Of a stretch of DNA of 64,000 nucleotides, positions 33,010-41,563 are shown piece by piece (positions within the stretch are counted from its first letter, which is position 1; the number at the start of each line of letters is the position of its first letter). The DNA is from Roseibium sp. MMSF_3544 (GTDB lineage Bacteria > Pseudomonadota > Alphaproteobacteria > Rhizobiales > Stappiaceae), in contig NZ_JASHKA010000021.1 of the NCBI RefSeq assembly GCF_030732845.1, positions 1-64,000 of the forward strand. The letters run 5' to 3'. The notes beneath the pieces are model-generated. The model worked only from the letters and a program-made list of their open reading frames with translations. It was not told the DNA's origin and did no database searches. The position numbers and the translations under genes are program-made.

Positions 33010-36000
33010 ATGTTACGCAAGGTCGAAGGTGGACCTGTCGGCCAAAACGCCGGCGTCCCGGACAGCGCAGATAAATTGGCCATGCTGCAGGAAGCCATGG
33101 GGGCCCTGCGCGAAGGCTTCGCCTTGTTCGATGCCGGTCTGCAGTTCCGGATGTGCAATGAAACGTTCTCCGATCTCGCCTGTTCCTCCGATATTCCTCC
33201 GCCGCAGGTAAACGAAAGCGCAGAGAGCTTGTTGCACAGGCACTTTTCAAGCGGCCTGTTCCTGTTTCCCGACAACACGGACATCCGGGCGTTCAGTTCC
33301 GCCGCCGTCGACGTCTTCAGCGAATGTGTCAAGGACATCAGGCTGCGGCGAAGAGACGGCCGTTGCGTCTTGATGTCATGCCGCCGAACCGACAGCGGCG
33401 GTTATCTGATCTCCTGTTCGCCAATTGACCAGGCAGACACGTTTGCGTTCCGCGACGAACACGATCATGCCAACGCGCGTTTGCGTGATGCGGTTGATGC
33501 GCTCGAAGAAGGCTTCGTCCTTTATGACAGTGAAAAACGCCTGGTTTTCGCAAACAGCCGCTACGCCGACATGCTCGGTCCTTACAAGTCCCTTCTGGTT
33601 CCCGGCACGCCCATGCTGGAGATCATTGGCGAGACAATCCGCGGAGGGCAAATCTGGATCACAAGGGGGCCGGAGGACGGTCTTCCCGGCATTCTGCGCG
33701 CCCTGGAGCAACAGGGCAGCCTCAAGGTGGAAGTTGCTGTTGCAGACGGCACCGAAAAAGAAATTTCCGTTACAAAACTGACCGATGGCGGCATCGTCGG
33801 GACGGTGCTCGACATTACCCAGCAAAGAACCACACAGGCGCGGGCGCGCGAACTCCTGAACGATGCCATTGAGGGCGTCGATTTCGGCCTCGCTCTGGTT
33901 GACGATGATGAACGGCTGGTCTTTGCCAACAGGAAATTCCGGGAACTCGGCGATCCCAACAACAATCTCCTGACGGCCGGGCGCACCATGCGCGAAATCC
34001 ATGCCGACGCCATCAAAACGGGTCTGTTTCCCTTGCCGCCCGGTGTTCCCGCAGAGGCCGTGCTCGACGAACTGGATCTAACGCTCCGGCACGCCATGAA
34101 GGGGTTCCCGATTCCCAACAATCATGGCAGCACGCTTGTCGGAAATGTCTACGAAACGGCGCTTCAGGGCCGATTGCTCACGATCGAGGACGTGACCGGA
34201 CAAGTCAGGGCGGAGCGCCTGTTCACCGACGCGGTTGCCCGCCTTCCCGTCGGCGTCGCGATCGAAGGTCCCGACGGGCAGTTCACCCATTGCAACGATG
34301 CCTTTGCTGCGCCTTTCCACCTGAACTCCAAGGAGATCCTGGAACTCACCGACGTGGAGCGCATTGCGCTCCTCGCGCCGCAAATCTCTGCGATCAAGGG
34401 CAAACCGGTGGAAGGCAATGCGGCAGAAGTCTTCAAGCAGGCAGTCAGACTGCAGCGCGCGACGCTGATGCCGTTCGAAGTCAGCTTCAAGGACGGTCGG
34501 CACTACATCGTCGAGCGCGCTGTGACCGAGGATGACGGCCGGGTTGTCGTCGTGACCGACATTACCGCGCTTAAACGGGCCGAGACCAAAAGTCTTGAAG
34601 TTCTGAACGATGCCATCCAGTCCCTCGACGAAGGCCTGGTTCTGTTTGACGGCGACCTGAATTTCGTCATGGCCAACCGCCGCTGGTACGAATTCTTTTT
34701 CAGCGAAATTGCGCGCCCGGAAGGCAACGAGAACATCGTTCCGATGATGGACCGGATCTTCGATGGCGGTGTCATGCTGATCCCGGAGGATACGAACCGG
34801 CAAGACTACACGGAAAAACTCATCGGATTGATCCGTGGCTACAGAAAGAGGGAAACAATCAAGCTCGCCGACGGTACGATTTTCCTTGCCTCGGCTCACA
34901 AAACCGAGCTGGACGGCTACCTTATTTCGTTTACGGACATCACCGAACAGCGCAAAGCCGAAGAAGAACAGCGTGAAGCCGATCTGCTTTTGCGCACGAT
35001 TGTCGAAGCCTGTCCGGCGAACTTCCTGGTGTCGCGCGTCGAGGACGGCAAGATCATCTATTGCCCGCCGGCATCGCGCGAACGCTTCGGCAAGATCGAG
35101 ACGACCCTGAGTTTCTTCCTGACACCTGATGATCGGAAAAAATATCTGGCGGAACTGCTTCCAACCGGTGCCCTTGACGATTACCGGGTGCAGTTCCGGC
35201 GCGCCGACGGTTCTATCATGCAGGGCCTGACCGCTGCACGCGTCACCGACTACAAGGGTGAGGACGTGATCGTCTCGTCGACACGCGACATTTCCGATCA
35301 ACTGGCGATGCAGGAAGAACTTCAGAAGCAGCGCGAAATCGCGCATCAGAACGAGAAACTCTCTGCGCTGGGAGAGCTTCTTGCCGGGGTCGCACACGAA
35401 CTTAACAACCCGCTTTCCATCATTGTGGGCTACGCACAGATGCTGGAAGGCAAGCTGGATGATCCGGTGCTTTCAAAACGGGTCGACCGCATCGCTCAGG
35501 CGGCAGACCGGAGTGCGCGGATCGTCAAGACATTCCTGGCGATGGCGCGGCAGAAGCCGGCCAAGATCGAACAGTGCTCGCTCAACGAAATCGTCACCGT
35601 CGCCCACGAAGTCGCCGGCTATGGACTGCGTGCCAATGGAACGAAGGTGGTCACCGAGCTGGACGACGACCTCCCGCTTGTTTCCGGCGACGGCGACCAG
35701 CTCGTGCAGGTCTTCACCAATCTGATGGTCAACGCGGAACACGCACTTGCGCCGATGGGGGAAGAAGGCGTTCTGACATTCCGGTCGTTTTACGATGTCG
35801 ACAGTGATCACGCGGTCATCGAGATCAGGGACAACGGTCCCGGTATTCCCGAGGATCTTCAGGCGCGCATTTTCGAACCGTTTTTCACCACCAAGGATGT
35901 CGGCGAGGGTACGGGCGTGGGTCTTGCTTTCAGCCACCGCATCATCGACACGCATGGCGGCATTCTGGACGTCGTCTCCAACCCCGCCAAGGGAACCAGC

Positions 36001-36456
36001 TTCTATGTGCGCCTTCGGGCAATCAAACCGGATGCAGGGCAGCGCCCCGAAAGCGAAGCAACCGCCGAAGCCTTGACAAAACAACGGGTTCTCATCATCG
36101 ACGACGAACCTGCCGTCGGTGAACTCATCAACGACCTGCTCGTGGAGTTGGGTTGCGAACCGACCCTGTGCGCGGATGCGCGTGAAGCGCTTTTGCAGCT
36201 GACCCACAAGGCATTCGACATCATCATCAGCGATTTCAAGATGCCGGGTATGAACGGTGAGGAATTTTACCGGGCCTTGCAGAAACGGCTGCCCGCTTAT
36301 GCAGACCGGATTGGATTTGTAACAGGCGATTCCATGGGCAAAGCAGTCACGCGCTTCCTGACTGAGAGCCAGCGTCCCTTTATTGAAAAACCGATTACCG
36401 CAGAAGAACTGGAAGCCCTGGTCAAGCGGTTATGCGCAGGAGACAACCGGTCATGA
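33010..36456 (+). CDS. Multi-PAS hybrid sensor histidine kinase
   Basis: The protein (1148 residues from ATG 33010; a TTG at 32935 is possible) has no membrane helix and is probably cytosolic. Several PAS/PAS_7 repeats fill residues 15-760 (repeating LNDAIEGVDFGLALVDDDER and LNDAIQSLDEGLVLFDGDL patterns). A HisKA domain follows with H796 in GVAHELNNPLS, then an HATPase (IRDNGPGIPEDLQARIFEPFF, then GTGVGLAFSHRII), and a C-terminal receiver with D1075 in IISDFKMPG. It senses an intracellular cue of unknown nature. Its stop overlaps the response regulator start (ATGA), so the two form a two-component pair. Confidence 0.92.
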   Translation: MLRKVEGGPVGQNAGVPDSADKLAMLQEAMGALREGFALFDAGLQFRMCNETFSDLACSSDIPPPQVNESAESLLHRHFSSGLFLFPDNTDIRAFSSAAVDVFSECVKDIRLRRRDGRCVLMSCRRTDSGGYLISCSPIDQADTFAFRDEHDHANARLRDAVDALEEGFVLYDSEKRLVFANSRYADMLGPYKSLLVPGTPMLEIIGETIRGGQIWITRGPEDGLPGILRALEQQGSLKVEVAVADGTEKEISVTKLTDGGIVGTVLDITQQRTTQARARELLNDAIEGVDFGLALVDDDERLVFANRKFRELGDPNNNLLTAGRTMREIHADAIKTGLFPLPPGVPAEAVLDELDLTLRHAMKGFPIPNNHGSTLVGNVYETALQGRLLTIEDVTGQVRAERLFTDAVARLPVGVAIEGPDGQFTHCNDAFAAPFHLNSKEILELTDVERIALLAPQISAIKGKPVEGNAAEVFKQAVRLQRATLMPFEVSFKDGRHYIVERAVTEDDGRVVVVTDITALKRAETKSLEVLNDAIQSLDEGLVLFDGDLNFVMANRRWYEFFFSEIARPEGNENIVPMMDRIFDGGVMLIPEDTNRQDYTEKLIGLIRGYRKRETIKLADGTIFLASAHKTELDGYLISFTDITEQRKAEEEQREADLLLRTIVEACPANFLVSRVEDGKIIYCPPASRERFGKIETTLSFFLTPDDRKKYLAELLPTGALDDYRVQFRRADGSIMQGLTAARVTDYKGEDVIVSSTRDISDQLAMQEELQKQREIAHQNEKLSALGELLAGVAHELNNPLSIIVGYAQMLEGKLDDPVLSKRVDRIAQAADRSARIVKTFLAMARQKPAKIEQCSLNEIVTVAHEVAGYGLRANGTKVVTELDDDLPLVSGDGDQLVQVFTNLMVNAEHALAPMGEEGVLTFRSFYDVDSDHAVIEIRDNGPGIPEDLQARIFEPFFTTKDVGEGTGVGLAFSHRIIDTHGGILDVVSNPAKGTSFYVRLRAIKPDAGQRPESEATAEALTKQRVLIIDDEPAVGELINDLLVELGCEPTLCADAREALLQLTHKAFDIIISDFKMPGMNGEEFYRALQKRLPAYADRIGFVTGDSMGKAVTRFLTESQRPFIEKPITAEELEALVKRLCAGDNRS

Positions 36457-37169
36457 ACACGATGCCGGACAACAGGAGCATTCTCGTTTGTGACGACGAG
36501 CCGCATTTGCGCGAAATGGTGGCGGAGTATCTGAGCGAGCGCGGCTATGGCGTGACAGAAGCATCCGATGCCAACGAACTGAAATCGCGCCTGGAGACGA
36601 CACAGCCGGACCTTATCGTGCTGGACGTGAACATGCCTGGAACCGATGGATTGACCGCACTGCGCGAGCTCCGCGCAACGTCCGAAATCCCGGTCATCAT
36701 GTTGACCGCCGCGAGCGAAGTCATCGACCGCGTCATCGGCCTTGAAATGGGTGCCGATGACTATGTCGGCAAACCCGTTGATCTGAGGGAACTGGAAGCG
36801 CGGATCAAGGCTACGTTGCGCCGCCAGAACCTTGTGAATGTTGAACTGGAACAAAAGGAAAAGATTGGCGGAACAGTCGGCTTCGGCACCTGCCGCCTGG
36901 ATCTGGATGGAGCAAAACTGTTCGGCAAGGACGGTGAAGAGATCCCGATCACCGCCATGGAATTCAGCCTGCTGCGCGTCTTTGCCGAAAACCGGGGACG
37001 CGTCCTCAATCGCGACCAGTTGCTTGAACAGGCCCATGACAAGGGATGGGAACCGTTCGACCGCTCCATCGACCTTCGTATTTCCAGATTGAGAAGAAAG
37101 ATCGAACTCAATCCGACAAAACCGGAAACAATCCGGACCGTGCGTGGCATCGGCTACGTATTCGACTAG
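36453..37169 (+). CDS. OmpR-type response regulator
   Basis: The product has 238 residues from ATG 36453, with AGGAGA upstream and an ATGA overlap with the kinase gene. The receiver has the acidic pair DD in VCDDEP, phosphoacceptor D58 in IVLDVNMPG and lysine in VGKPVD. The C-terminal winged HTH is of OmpR/PhoB type (TAMEFSLLRVFAENRGRVLNRDQLLEQ, then RSIDLRISRLRRKIE and RTVRGIGYVF). It is presumably phosphorylated through the upstream hybrid kinase. Target genes are unknown; the RTX/secretion locus that follows is a reasonable candidate. Confidence 0.93.
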   Translation: MNTMPDNRSILVCDDEPHLREMVAEYLSERGYGVTEASDANELKSRLETTQPDLIVLDVNMPGTDGLTALRELRATSEIPVIMLTAASEVIDRVIGLEMGADDYVGKPVDLRELEARIKATLRRQNLVNVELEQKEKIGGTVGFGTCRLDLDGAKLFGKDGEEIPITAMEFSLLRVFAENRGRVLNRDQLLEQAHDKGWEPFDRSIDLRISRLRRKIELNPTKPETIRTVRGIGYVFD

Positions 37170-37198
37170 AACCCTCTCCACGTTGCCCCATCAACGTA

Positions 37199-37241
37199 AA
37201 AAAGAAACCCCGCGGCTGTAACCGGCTGCGGGGATTTCTTT
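37199..37241. terminator. Bidirectional Rho-independent terminator
   Basis: CCCCGCGGC (37208-37216) pairs with GCTGCGGGG (37225-37233) with one G-U pair, flanked by an A-rich run on the left and ATTTCTTT on the right. It ends the response regulator transcript from the left and the small secreted protein gene from the right. Confidence 0.85.
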
Positions 37242-37298
37242 GCCGTTCAGTCCTGCTTGCTGCGGCGACAGCTTCGCGTTTGATACCACCCTGTCGCC

Positions 37299-37526
37299 TC
37301 ATCCAATTCTTGGCGGTTCTGATACCGAAGAAGCCCTGACCCCGCCATGCCCGGTGCAAGCGGCCTTGCCGCTGATCGCACTCCGTGGATCGAGATTGAA
37401 AACCGTCCCGTCCATGCATTCCACGATCCGGTCGCCAGCAAATGACGACCCAGGCTGGAACATGACCACAGCGGCACCCATCGTCAGGGCTGTTAGCGCC
37501 GCCGCAAAGGATCCGTGGGCTTTCAT
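37299..37526 (-). CDS. Small secreted protein of unknown function
   Basis: This is a 75-residue product (ATG 37526, GAGG upstream) with a clear signal peptide ending PGSSFAG and a mature part of about 45 residues containing two cysteines (IVECMDGTVF and AACTGHG) that could form one disulfide. I recognise no family. It lies between the two-component pair and the RTX gene, transcribed toward the bidirectional terminator. Its own terminator and plausible export signal suggest a real gene. Confidence 0.6.
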   Translation of the reverse strand: MKAHGSFAAALTALTMGAAVVMFQPGSSFAGDRIVECMDGTVFNLDPRSAISGKAACTGHGGVRASSVSEPPRIG

Positions 37527-37632
37527 GTTGCGTTTCACCTCTTTTTCTTTGGGCCCGCCGACACGTTTGGCGGGACTATGCGGTCCGGGCAGCAGGGTTT
37601 CCTGCCGCCCACAGGACCTGGAATGATTTCAA

Positions 37633-39174
37633 TCAGACAAGAAAGAAGTCGTTCTCCGAAAGCGCGATATGGCCAAGCAGCGAAAACGACATGTCACCGA
37701 CAAGGTCGCCGTCGTCGCGGACATGCACATTGGTGACGTCACCGAAACCATCACGCTGCGTGTGTTCGAAATAAACCTCTGCCCCGGGCGCATTGGAAAA
37801 GCCGGATTGCTCGCCCATGTAGGAGGCTGCAAAACCCTGGATGACAAGCAGGTCTTCTCCGGAAACAAAGTCCTCGATGAGATCCACTGCACTGGACGCG
37901 CCACCACTGTCACCGGGACTGAAGTAGAACGCATCAACGCCAGCGCCACCGGCCATGGTGTCACCAAGCGTTCCTGCGCCGTTCTGACCACCGGTGATGT
38001 GATCGATGCCGTCGCCGCCGTTGATGATATCATTGCCAAATCCGCCGGAGATGATGTCTGAACCTTCACCGCCGAGGATCGTGTCGTCACCGGAGCTTCC
38101 GTCCAGTTCATCGTTGCCGGAACCGCCATCAAGGTAGTCATCTCCGAAAAACCCGAACAGCCGGTCGTTGCCGACGGAGCCATAAAGCGAGTCATTTCCC
38201 AGGCCGCCTTGAAGCAGGTCGTTGCCCGTGCCGCCATGGATGGTGTCGTCTCCGAGGCCGCCTTCAATGTCGTCGTTGCCGGATCCGCCAAACAGGTTGT
38301 CGTCGCCGTCGTCGCCGAAGATCAGGTCGCGGCCGTCTTCGCCCATGATCTGATCGTCGCCGCTGCCGCCCTCAATCCGGTCGTTGCCCTCACCCGCCCA
38401 GATCCAGTCCCGGTCGCCGTTTCCTTCGATCCGGTCATTGCCGTCGCCACCGAGGATGAAGTCCTTGCCATGCCCGCCCTTCAGGCTGTCGTTGCCGGCA
38501 CCGCCGTCCAGCATGTCGTCGCCGACATCACCGACAAGAACATCGTTACCGACTTGTCCGTAAAGCGCATCGTCGCCGCGCCCGCCCTGTATGAGATCGT
38601 TGCCGAAGCCGCCGTAAGCCGTGTCGGCGCCATCGAACAGGAAAATGTCATCGTCGCCCCAAAGGCCGTAGGCGATGTCTTTGCCGTTTGTGCCGTTGAA
38701 GAAATCGTCCCCGTTCCAGTCGACCCAGATATTGATCGGCACAATTTCGGCAACGTCCCACCAGGGGTTCTGGATCAGGCCGCTGCCCGGCAAACCGACA
38801 AACTGGGCAGTCTGCAACAATCCGGAGACAAAGCTGCCGCCTATACCGGATCGACCCAGCCAGACAGCGTCCGTCGCGGCAGAAGCATATTCTTCCGAGG
38901 CCGCGCTGCGTTCTTCCGCAATCTCTTGAACCTCTTCTCGCAGGCGCGAGGTCTCTATGGTGTCATTGTCTTGCCGACCGACGCTCCCGCTGGTATCGAA
39001 TCGGCCGGGTTCCTGACCCCTGCGAGACCCGTCTGCGGTCGCGTCCTCAAAATCCAAGTGTTCTATGTGCGCGTCAGTCTCTTTGTCCTGTTTGCCGTCG
39101 CGGGCGCGCCGATCAGTTTCACGCGCTTCAAATTTCGACTTCCACCTGAACTTCGTTGCATGTCTCAGTGCCAT
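37633..39174 (-). CDS. RTX (GGxGxD repeat) type I secreted protein
   Basis: The 513-residue protein has an acidic, unstructured first 100 residues, a hydrophobic patch, and then (about 150-410) some two dozen nonapeptides of the form GGxGxDxLx, which bind calcium in a parallel beta roll after export. The last 90 residues lack repeats and end in DMSFSLLGHIALSENDFFLV, resembling a C-terminal type I secretion signal. There is no N-terminal signal peptide. The neighbouring HlyD/ABC/TolC genes on the same strand are the likely exporter. No catalytic or adhesive domain was recognised, so its role outside the cell is unclear. Confidence 0.88.
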   Translation of the reverse strand: MALRHATKFRWKSKFEARETDRRARDGKQDKETDAHIEHLDFEDATADGSRRGQEPGRFDTSGSVGRQDNDTIETSRLREEVQEIAEERSAASEEYASAATDAVWLGRSGIGGSFVSGLLQTAQFVGLPGSGLIQNPWWDVAEIVPINIWVDWNGDDFFNGTNGKDIAYGLWGDDDIFLFDGADTAYGGFGNDLIQGGRGDDALYGQVGNDVLVGDVGDDMLDGGAGNDSLKGGHGKDFILGGDGNDRIEGNGDRDWIWAGEGNDRIEGGSGDDQIMGEDGRDLIFGDDGDDNLFGGSGNDDIEGGLGDDTIHGGTGNDLLQGGLGNDSLYGSVGNDRLFGFFGDDYLDGGSGNDELDGSSGDDTILGGEGSDIISGGFGNDIINGGDGIDHITGGQNGAGTLGDTMAGGAGVDAFYFSPGDSGGASSAVDLIEDFVSGEDLLVIQGFAASYMGEQSGFSNAPGAEVYFEHTQRDGFGDVTNVHVRDDGDLVGDMSFSLLGHIALSENDFFLV

Positions 39175-39491
39175 TTACCTATGCCTTCCAGCGTTGTGCG
39201 GATTGCTGCCGCAAGCGTTTCAACGTGGCTGGAGCATTTGAGAACGACCCCATTGAACCACAGGGCCTATATCGGTTGGCAACGTGTCTGCCAGGCATCG
39301 CGCGGGAAGGAATTGCGTAAAGATTGTACCTAAGTCGTCGCGTTGCGGGCAAAACCTGAAACGATTGATACGAAACAGACATAAGCCGCCGCTCTACGGG
39401 CAGCACTGGCAGTGGCTAGGACTGAAAGCATCGGCAATGGCGTGCGGCTGGCCGGTCAGGCAGCGTTTCAGGAACACGTTCTGATGTGCCG
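39175..39491. other. Spacer between RTX gene and protease gene
   Basis: These 317 bases separate the RTX gene from the upstream LapG-like gene on the same strand. No gene, repeat or strong terminator was recognised. It presumably carries the promoter of the RTX gene. Confidence 0.35.
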
Positions 39492-40226
39492 TCAGTTCAG
39501 CGTAAAATAGCCCTGTCCGGTGGCAATCGCCGCAACCCGGTCGCCGGTCATGGATCGGGTATTCGTCGGGTATCGATAGCGGTTGTCGAGAACAAGTGTC
39601 TGAGGGCCATCGACTTCCAGTGCCATATGACCTGCTCCCGACGCGGTTCGCAGGATCAGGAGCCGCGTGTCGGTGTCGCCATACCCGGCAGCCATCAGGA
39701 CCGCCCGCTTAAGCAGCACATGATCTTCGCAATCACCGGCGCCCCTTAGAAGCGTTGCGAGCGGAGTTGCCCAGTGATCGTCGAATGACGGGTCCCGTTC
39801 ATACCTGATACGGCGGGAAAAGAGCTTCTGAACCAGCGCCGGCCGTTCCAGGTGCGGCACGGAGCGGATGAGCGAGACCGTCTTCAGCCATGTCGCGGCC
39901 CGCGGATCCCTGCAGGCACCTCTTTCGCAGGACGAAAGCCAGTCAGCTTCAACCACCAAACGCGCCCTCGCCATTGCCCAGCGCCGTGCAAGGACCGTGT
40001 CTGATCGGCGTGTCAGTTTTGACGTCGGTCCGGTCAGCGCAACAGTCTGGAACGCATCGCCCGTACGGCCGGCCGCCTTTGCCGCCGTTACGTGATTGAC
40101 GATATGAGCTGCGCGCTTAAGCTCTGCCGCCATGGCCGTTGCTCCGAAACCGGACCAAACGGCAATTAGCAAAATACACGCGCGCGCAAGTGACCACCGA
40201 AGGTCGCAAAAGATACGCATCGACAT
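39492..40226 (-). CDS. LapG-like bacterial transglutaminase-like cysteine protease (BTLCP)
   Basis: The 244-residue periplasmic protein has a signal peptide (about 1-34, ending TAMAA) and a DUF920 domain with the triad C166 in GAGDCEDHVLLK, H200 in GAGHMALEV and D214 in LVLDNRY; spacing resembles LapG. In characterised systems LapG cuts the N-terminal retention module of a giant type I secreted adhesin, releasing it when c-di-GMP is low. Here it lies directly after the HlyD gene (29-base gap) in the TolC-ABC-HlyD operon. The likely target is the FecR/VCBS protein at 45495, although no canonical LapA-type di-alanine cleavage motif was seen. No LapD-like partner is in view. Confidence 0.85.
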   Translation of the reverse strand: MSMRIFCDLRWSLARACILLIAVWSGFGATAMAAELKRAAHIVNHVTAAKAAGRTGDAFQTVALTGPTSKLTRRSDTVLARRWAMARARLVVEADWLSSCERGACRDPRAATWLKTVSLIRSVPHLERPALVQKLFSRRIRYERDPSFDDHWATPLATLLRGAGDCEDHVLLKRAVLMAAGYGDTDTRLLILRTASGAGHMALEVDGPQTLVLDNRYRYPTNTRSMTGDRVAAIATGQGYFTLN

Positions 40227-40255
40227 CTGCCCTGTTCAGGCGCGTCGATACTTGG

Positions 40256-41563
40256 TTATCTTTCTCTTAAAGCTTCCGATCGCGCCTTTATTATTGGCTT
40301 CAACAGATAGTCGAGCACTGTTTTATTGCCGGTTAAGATAGAAGCGCTTACCACCATTCCCGGTATTATTGGTAAATGGTTGCTTTCGGAGCCGAGCCAG
40401 TTCCGGTCAGTCCGGACGATAACCCGGTAAAAGGTTTCACCATCTTCATTGGATATGGTGTCGGCACCGATGCGTTCGACCACTCCGGGCAGGTCTCCAT
40501 AGACCGTGAAGTCATAAGCGGTCACGCGAACGCGGGCCGGCTGACCGGGAAACAGAAACGCAACATCCTGCGGCCGGATCTGTGCCTCGATCAGCAACGT
40601 GTCGTCCAGCGGCACGATTTCCGAAATGCTTTCACCGGGTGAAACAACAGCACCGATGGTCGCCACCGAGAACTTGTTGATGATGCCGCGCACCGGTGCC
40701 CTCAGCACGGTGCGCCTGACCTTGTCTTGCGCCGACTTGATTGTTTCATCCAGGATTGTCAGCTCGTTGAGAGTCTGCGTGAGGTCTTCATGTGCCTTGG
40801 CACGAAACCCCAGAACGGCACTTTCCAGACGGGCCGAAGCTTCCGTGATCGCGGCTTCCGACCGCGGGATGGAAGCGTTCAGAAGCTCGACTTCAAGCTT
40901 GCCGCCTTGCGCCTCACGTTCAAGCCTCAACAGGTCCATCTTCGGAAAGGCGCCTGCTTCGGAGAGTTCCCGTGCCCGATCCAGTTCCTCATTGAGCAAC
41001 CCTGAGGACAGCTGAACGCTGGCCAGCCGTGTTTCAAGCTCAACCTTTTCCAGTTGCCGCTGTGAAAGCTGCTGCTCGATGACCGACAATTCCTGCTTCA
41101 GGGCGGTCTCCCGGGCATCAAACAGGGCCAGTTCGCGCGCAGCCACCGGCTGGTCCCGCTCGTCTCCGTGAAGGACGAGAGGATTGCCCAAAGCTTCCGC
41201 GTCAAGACGTTTCGCCCTGATCTGCAGCGCGTCACGTTGCTTTTCCAGTTCTCCGAGATCGGCTGCAAAATCCGTATCGTCGATCCGGATCAGCGGTTCG
41301 CCGGCCTCGACGACGTCGCCTTCCCTGACAAAAATTTCCGCAACGAGTCCCCCTTCCAGGGATTCAACCACCTGGATCTGGCTGGAAGGAATGACCCTGC
41401 CGTCACCCGTCGTCACTTCCTCTATTTCGGCAAAATACGCCCAGACCAGCAACGCGCCGAACAGCAAAAGCACGGCGAGCAGCAGTCCCCAGACACTGGC
41501 ACTGCTGCGTCGATCGAGTGCAGCTCGCACATCGTTTGCGAAGTCCTCGTCAACCCGGGGCAC
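40256..41563 (-). CDS. Type I secretion HlyD-family membrane fusion protein
   Basis: The product has about 435 residues, with one N-terminal membrane helix (LLLAVLLLFGALLVWAYFA), a lipoyl-like domain split by long coiled coils (EIEEVTTGDGRVIPSSQIQV, then VEAGEPLIRIDDT) and a beta-barrel end. It joins the ABC exporter to the outer membrane channel. I choose the GTG at 41563 because GGGAGG lies five bases upstream and it gives a short overlap with the ABC gene; an ATG at 41611 is an alternative. The order TolC-ABC-HlyD is typical of LapBCE-like export operons. Confidence 0.9.
   Translation of the reverse strand: MPRVDEDFANDVRAALDRRSSASVWGLLLAVLLLFGALLVWAYFAEIEEVTTGDGRVIPSSQIQVVESLEGGLVAEIFVREGDVVEAGEPLIRIDDTDFAADLGELEKQRDALQIRAKRLDAEALGNPLVLHGDERDQPVAARELALFDARETALKQELSVIEQQLSQRQLEKVELETRLASVQLSSGLLNEELDRARELSEAGAFPKMDLLRLEREAQGGKLEVELLNASIPRSEAAITEASARLESAVLGFRAKAHEDLTQTLNELTILDETIKSAQDKVRRTVLRAPVRGIINKFSVATIGAVVSPGESISEIVPLDDTLLIEAQIRPQDVAFLFPGQPARVRVTAYDFTVYGDLPGVVERIGADTISNEDGETFYRVIVRTDRNWLGSESNHLPIIPGMVVSASILTGNKTVLDYLLKPIIKARSEALRER

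Noticed and set aside
34078..35397. 439-codon open frame on the minus strand
   Set aside because: Antisense to the PAS region of the histidine kinase; no recognisable domain.
37960..38720. Short-period DNA repetition that might suggest a CRISPR or tandem array
   Set aside because: The repeats are codons for calcium-binding nonapeptides with variable DNA sequence, with no spacer structure.
38209..39333. 374-codon valine/alanine-rich open frame on the plus strand
   Set aside because: It is the mirror of the GGxGxD repeats of the RTX gene, so its repetitive look is a by-product.
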